Shown in pieces: positions 62,880 through 64,000 of a DNA stretch of 64,000 nt. The DNA is taken from NCBI RefSeq assembly GCF_006716815.1, contig NZ_VFPS01000002.1, forward strand, positions 124,001 through 188,000, given 5' to 3'. This DNA is from Microbacterium lacticum (GTDB taxonomy: Bacteria; Actinomycetota; Actinomycetes; Actinomycetales; Microbacteriaceae). Numbering within the stretch: the first letter of the stretch is position 1; each line of letters begins with the position of its first letter. The notes below the pieces were generated by a model that worked only from the letters and a program-made list of their open reading frames with translations, was not told the origin of the DNA and searched no databases. The position numbers and the translations under genes are program-made.

Positions 62880-62923
62880 GGTAGCCAGAACCCCGAGTTG
62901 CCTAGCACTGACAGGGGCAGGCT
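62880..62923. promoter_or_regulatory. Operator-like site before the second MFS operon
   Basis: GGTAGCCAGA (62880-62889) and GTTGCCTAGCACTG (62897-62910) then ACAGGGGCAGGCT match the reconstructed site between the first exporter and the XRE gene at 24 of 27 bases over the second block. It is the best candidate for the XRE/MmyB binding site. Confidence 0.6.
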
Positions 62924-63004
62924 GACCGCCGCGCGAGCATCGACTGCGCGAGATCCTGACGGGATGGATGCCGACTGGTAAGCCGGATCGCGTCGTTCTG
63001 GGAA

Positions 63005-63440
63005 TTGGTAGACGACACCGCACCCGACACGATGCTCGACCACATGCAAGCCCTGGTCGCAGAGCGCGCCGACGACGATCCAGGCGCCCTGTACGAGTGG
63101 GCGTCCGTCCACGACTACCTCGGCAAGGAACACGAAGCTGTTTCTCTCTACCGGGCCGCCCTCGACCGCGGACTCTCCGAGCCCAGACGGGCGCAAGGAA
63201 TGATGCAGCTCGCCAACTCACTGCGGAACGCCGAAGGCCGTAGTTGATCTCCTGAGGAATCAGCCGGGCTACGAGACCACGGGCGATGCCGCGCAGACGT
63301 TTCTCGCGCTCGCGCTTCGAGACGCTGGACGGCCCGACGAGGCGTTGCGCGTAGCCCTCACGGCTCGCTCAGACTCTCCCGCTGTACTCACGCGTCATCG
63401 CGAACTCGCCACAAATAGGTCGTTCATATTGACGTATTAA
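63005..63440 (+). pseudogene. Frameshifted tetratricopeptide-repeat protein
   Basis: The first frame encodes MQALVAERADDDPGALYEWASVHDYLGKEHEAVSLYRAALD...QLANSLRNAEG and stops at 63247. From about 63229 the +1 frame continues the same pattern: AVVDLLRNQPGYETTGDAAQ, LALALRDAGRPDEALRVALTA, ending at TAA 63440. Joined, they make a TPR protein of about 145 residues similar in plan to common actinobacterial ones. One inserted base or two lost bases would explain it. The start is uncertain (TTG 63005 or ATG 63032). Confidence 0.7.
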
Positions 63441-63830
63441 CTCGTGGAGGAAAGCACCCCGACTTCAAGCTAGCCGCGACTGAGCCTCCCAGTCCGGTGA
63501 GCGCACCCCTCGTGACGTCCCTCGCCGGGAAGATCACCTGCCCGGTGTACGACGACCGTCATTCACAGCGCCCAGCCGGCGCGGCCCATCGCCTGATCGT
63601 CGTCGGCCAGACGTCTGTTCCGCGAGCAGACCCGCCTGAGTCAACCCCAGCCCGGAGCGCCTCATGAGCTGCCACACGTCTTTCAAGCGAGGTGCGACGA
63701 TGACGAATCGCATCAGACGCGGAATCTCGATCGCGCCTTCACGCGCGCTCGGCGGGATCTGCTGAGCGTTCGCCGGATCACCTGACCGGTAGCTCGCGAC
63801 CTGGAGTGCGCGAGCAGAAGGGAGCTTGAC
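63441..63830. other. No recognisable gene
   Basis: This 390-bp stretch has no reading frame with convincing codon use and a ribosome site, no strong hairpin and no repeat seen elsewhere. A minus-strand frame across 63534-63977 overlaps the next gene and looks spurious. It may be degraded sequence next to the frameshifted TPR gene. Confidence 0.5.
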
Positions 63831-64000
63831 GTGCCCGAGGAGACGTTGTTGACCCTGACCGGGACGGAGCGGGTGGCCGTTGCTCACGAGCTGCGTCGCT
63901 ACGGCGAGTACCGGGAACATGAAGGCACCGAGCTGCTGGACGCCCACGTGTACGGAGAGCCGGGCGAGCCGATCCATTCGGGTTTGACGCCGGAGATCGA
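63831..64000 (+). CDS. Start of an unknown protein (partial)
   Basis: GTG 63831 follows AAGGGAGC at a good distance. The 56 visible residues (VPEETLLTLTGTERVAVAHE, LRRYGEYREHEGTELLDAHV) are polar and unlike any family I recognise. The frame is open to the window end. Confidence 0.5.
   Translation, partial: MPEETLLTLTGTERVAVAHELRRYGEYREHEGTELLDAHVYGEPGEPIHSGLTPEI

Larger units (their letters stand above)
31085..64000. mobile_element. Integrative conjugative element in tRNA-Lys (right end outside window)
   Basis: The core chromosome ends at the 3' end of tRNA-Lys, where a serine recombinase begins a long minus-strand block of transfer genes: SSB-like, VirD4, VirB4, SCO6880, VirB6-like, DUF6112, wall hydrolase, ParB, prim-pol and ArdC. 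No second copy of the tRNA end is seen, so the far boundary is uncertain, and the cargo after 53862 is included by position only. No relaxase is visible. Confidence 0.75.

Noticed and set aside
63534..63977. A 147-codon minus-strand frame near the window end
   Set aside because: No ribosome site, no recognisable motif, and it overlaps a plus-strand frame with a good start. Some residues look protein-like, so it is only a weak rejection.

Overview
The window is high-GC actinobacterial DNA, most likely from Microbacteriaceae and probably Microbacterium or a near relative. Pointers are the carD / fused ispDF / cysS / rlmB block, the senX3-regX3 / phoU / gpm neighbourhood, a glnR-like gene beside ppk, mutT1 and pstSCAB, leaderless starts with TAGGCT-type -10 boxes, and no rRNA or CRISPR array. 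Genus is inferred from synteny and style, not from a search.

Positions 1-31011 are chromosomal core. Reading left to right: a DUF4032 gene end, an NAD(P)-binding protein, rlmB and cysS, a DMT exporter and an acetyltransferase on the plus strand, ispDF, carD, a lipoprotein, regX3-senX3, phoU, gpmA, a methyltransferase, a FUSC protein, and a tightly overlapping trio (37-aa membrane peptide, nitrobindin-like FABP, YgfZ). Then come a glnR-like regulator, ppk, mutT1 and pstS-pstC-pstA-pstB. Phosphate regulation links much of this: 11-bp Pho-box direct repeats lie before phoU and pstS, with a weak one before ppk. Next are a DUF559 nuclease gene bracketed by two inverted copies of a 78-bp hairpin, a pabC-like gene, two hypothetical genes and a SigK locus (rskA, sigK, dipZ, fasciclin lipoprotein). 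The dipZ and fasciclin genes diverge from two promoters with the same CAATCC-N16-CGAACC layout.

At 31012-31084 lies tRNA-Lys(TTT). An integrative conjugative element (ICE) is inserted directly after it and runs past the window end. It carries a large serine recombinase, DUF4913, an SSB-like protein, a VirD4/TraG coupling ATPase, a VirB4-like ATPase, an SCO6880-family protein, a VirB6/TrbL-like membrane protein, two DUF6112 proteins, a cell-wall hydrolase, a ParB-domain protein, a DUF2637 protein, a primase-polymerase and an ArdC-type antirestriction protein. A coiled-coil/CHAT-protease gene sits backwards inside the transfer operon. Two insertion sequences have broken element genes: an IS481-family copy splits the wall hydrolase and an IS3-family copy truncates a small gene. 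Both breaks can be rejoined in frame on paper. No relaxase gene or attR is visible.

Positions 53862-62923 hold cargo: an AraC regulator, an MFS exporter, a second IS481 copy, an XRE/MmyB regulator, and a five-gene operon (MFS exporter, SDR, alpha/beta hydrolase, unknown, LLM flavin oxidoreductase). The two exporter promoters share an operator-like sequence, and the second IS481 copy has landed inside one of them. The last kilobase contains a frameshifted TPR gene and the start of an unknown gene.
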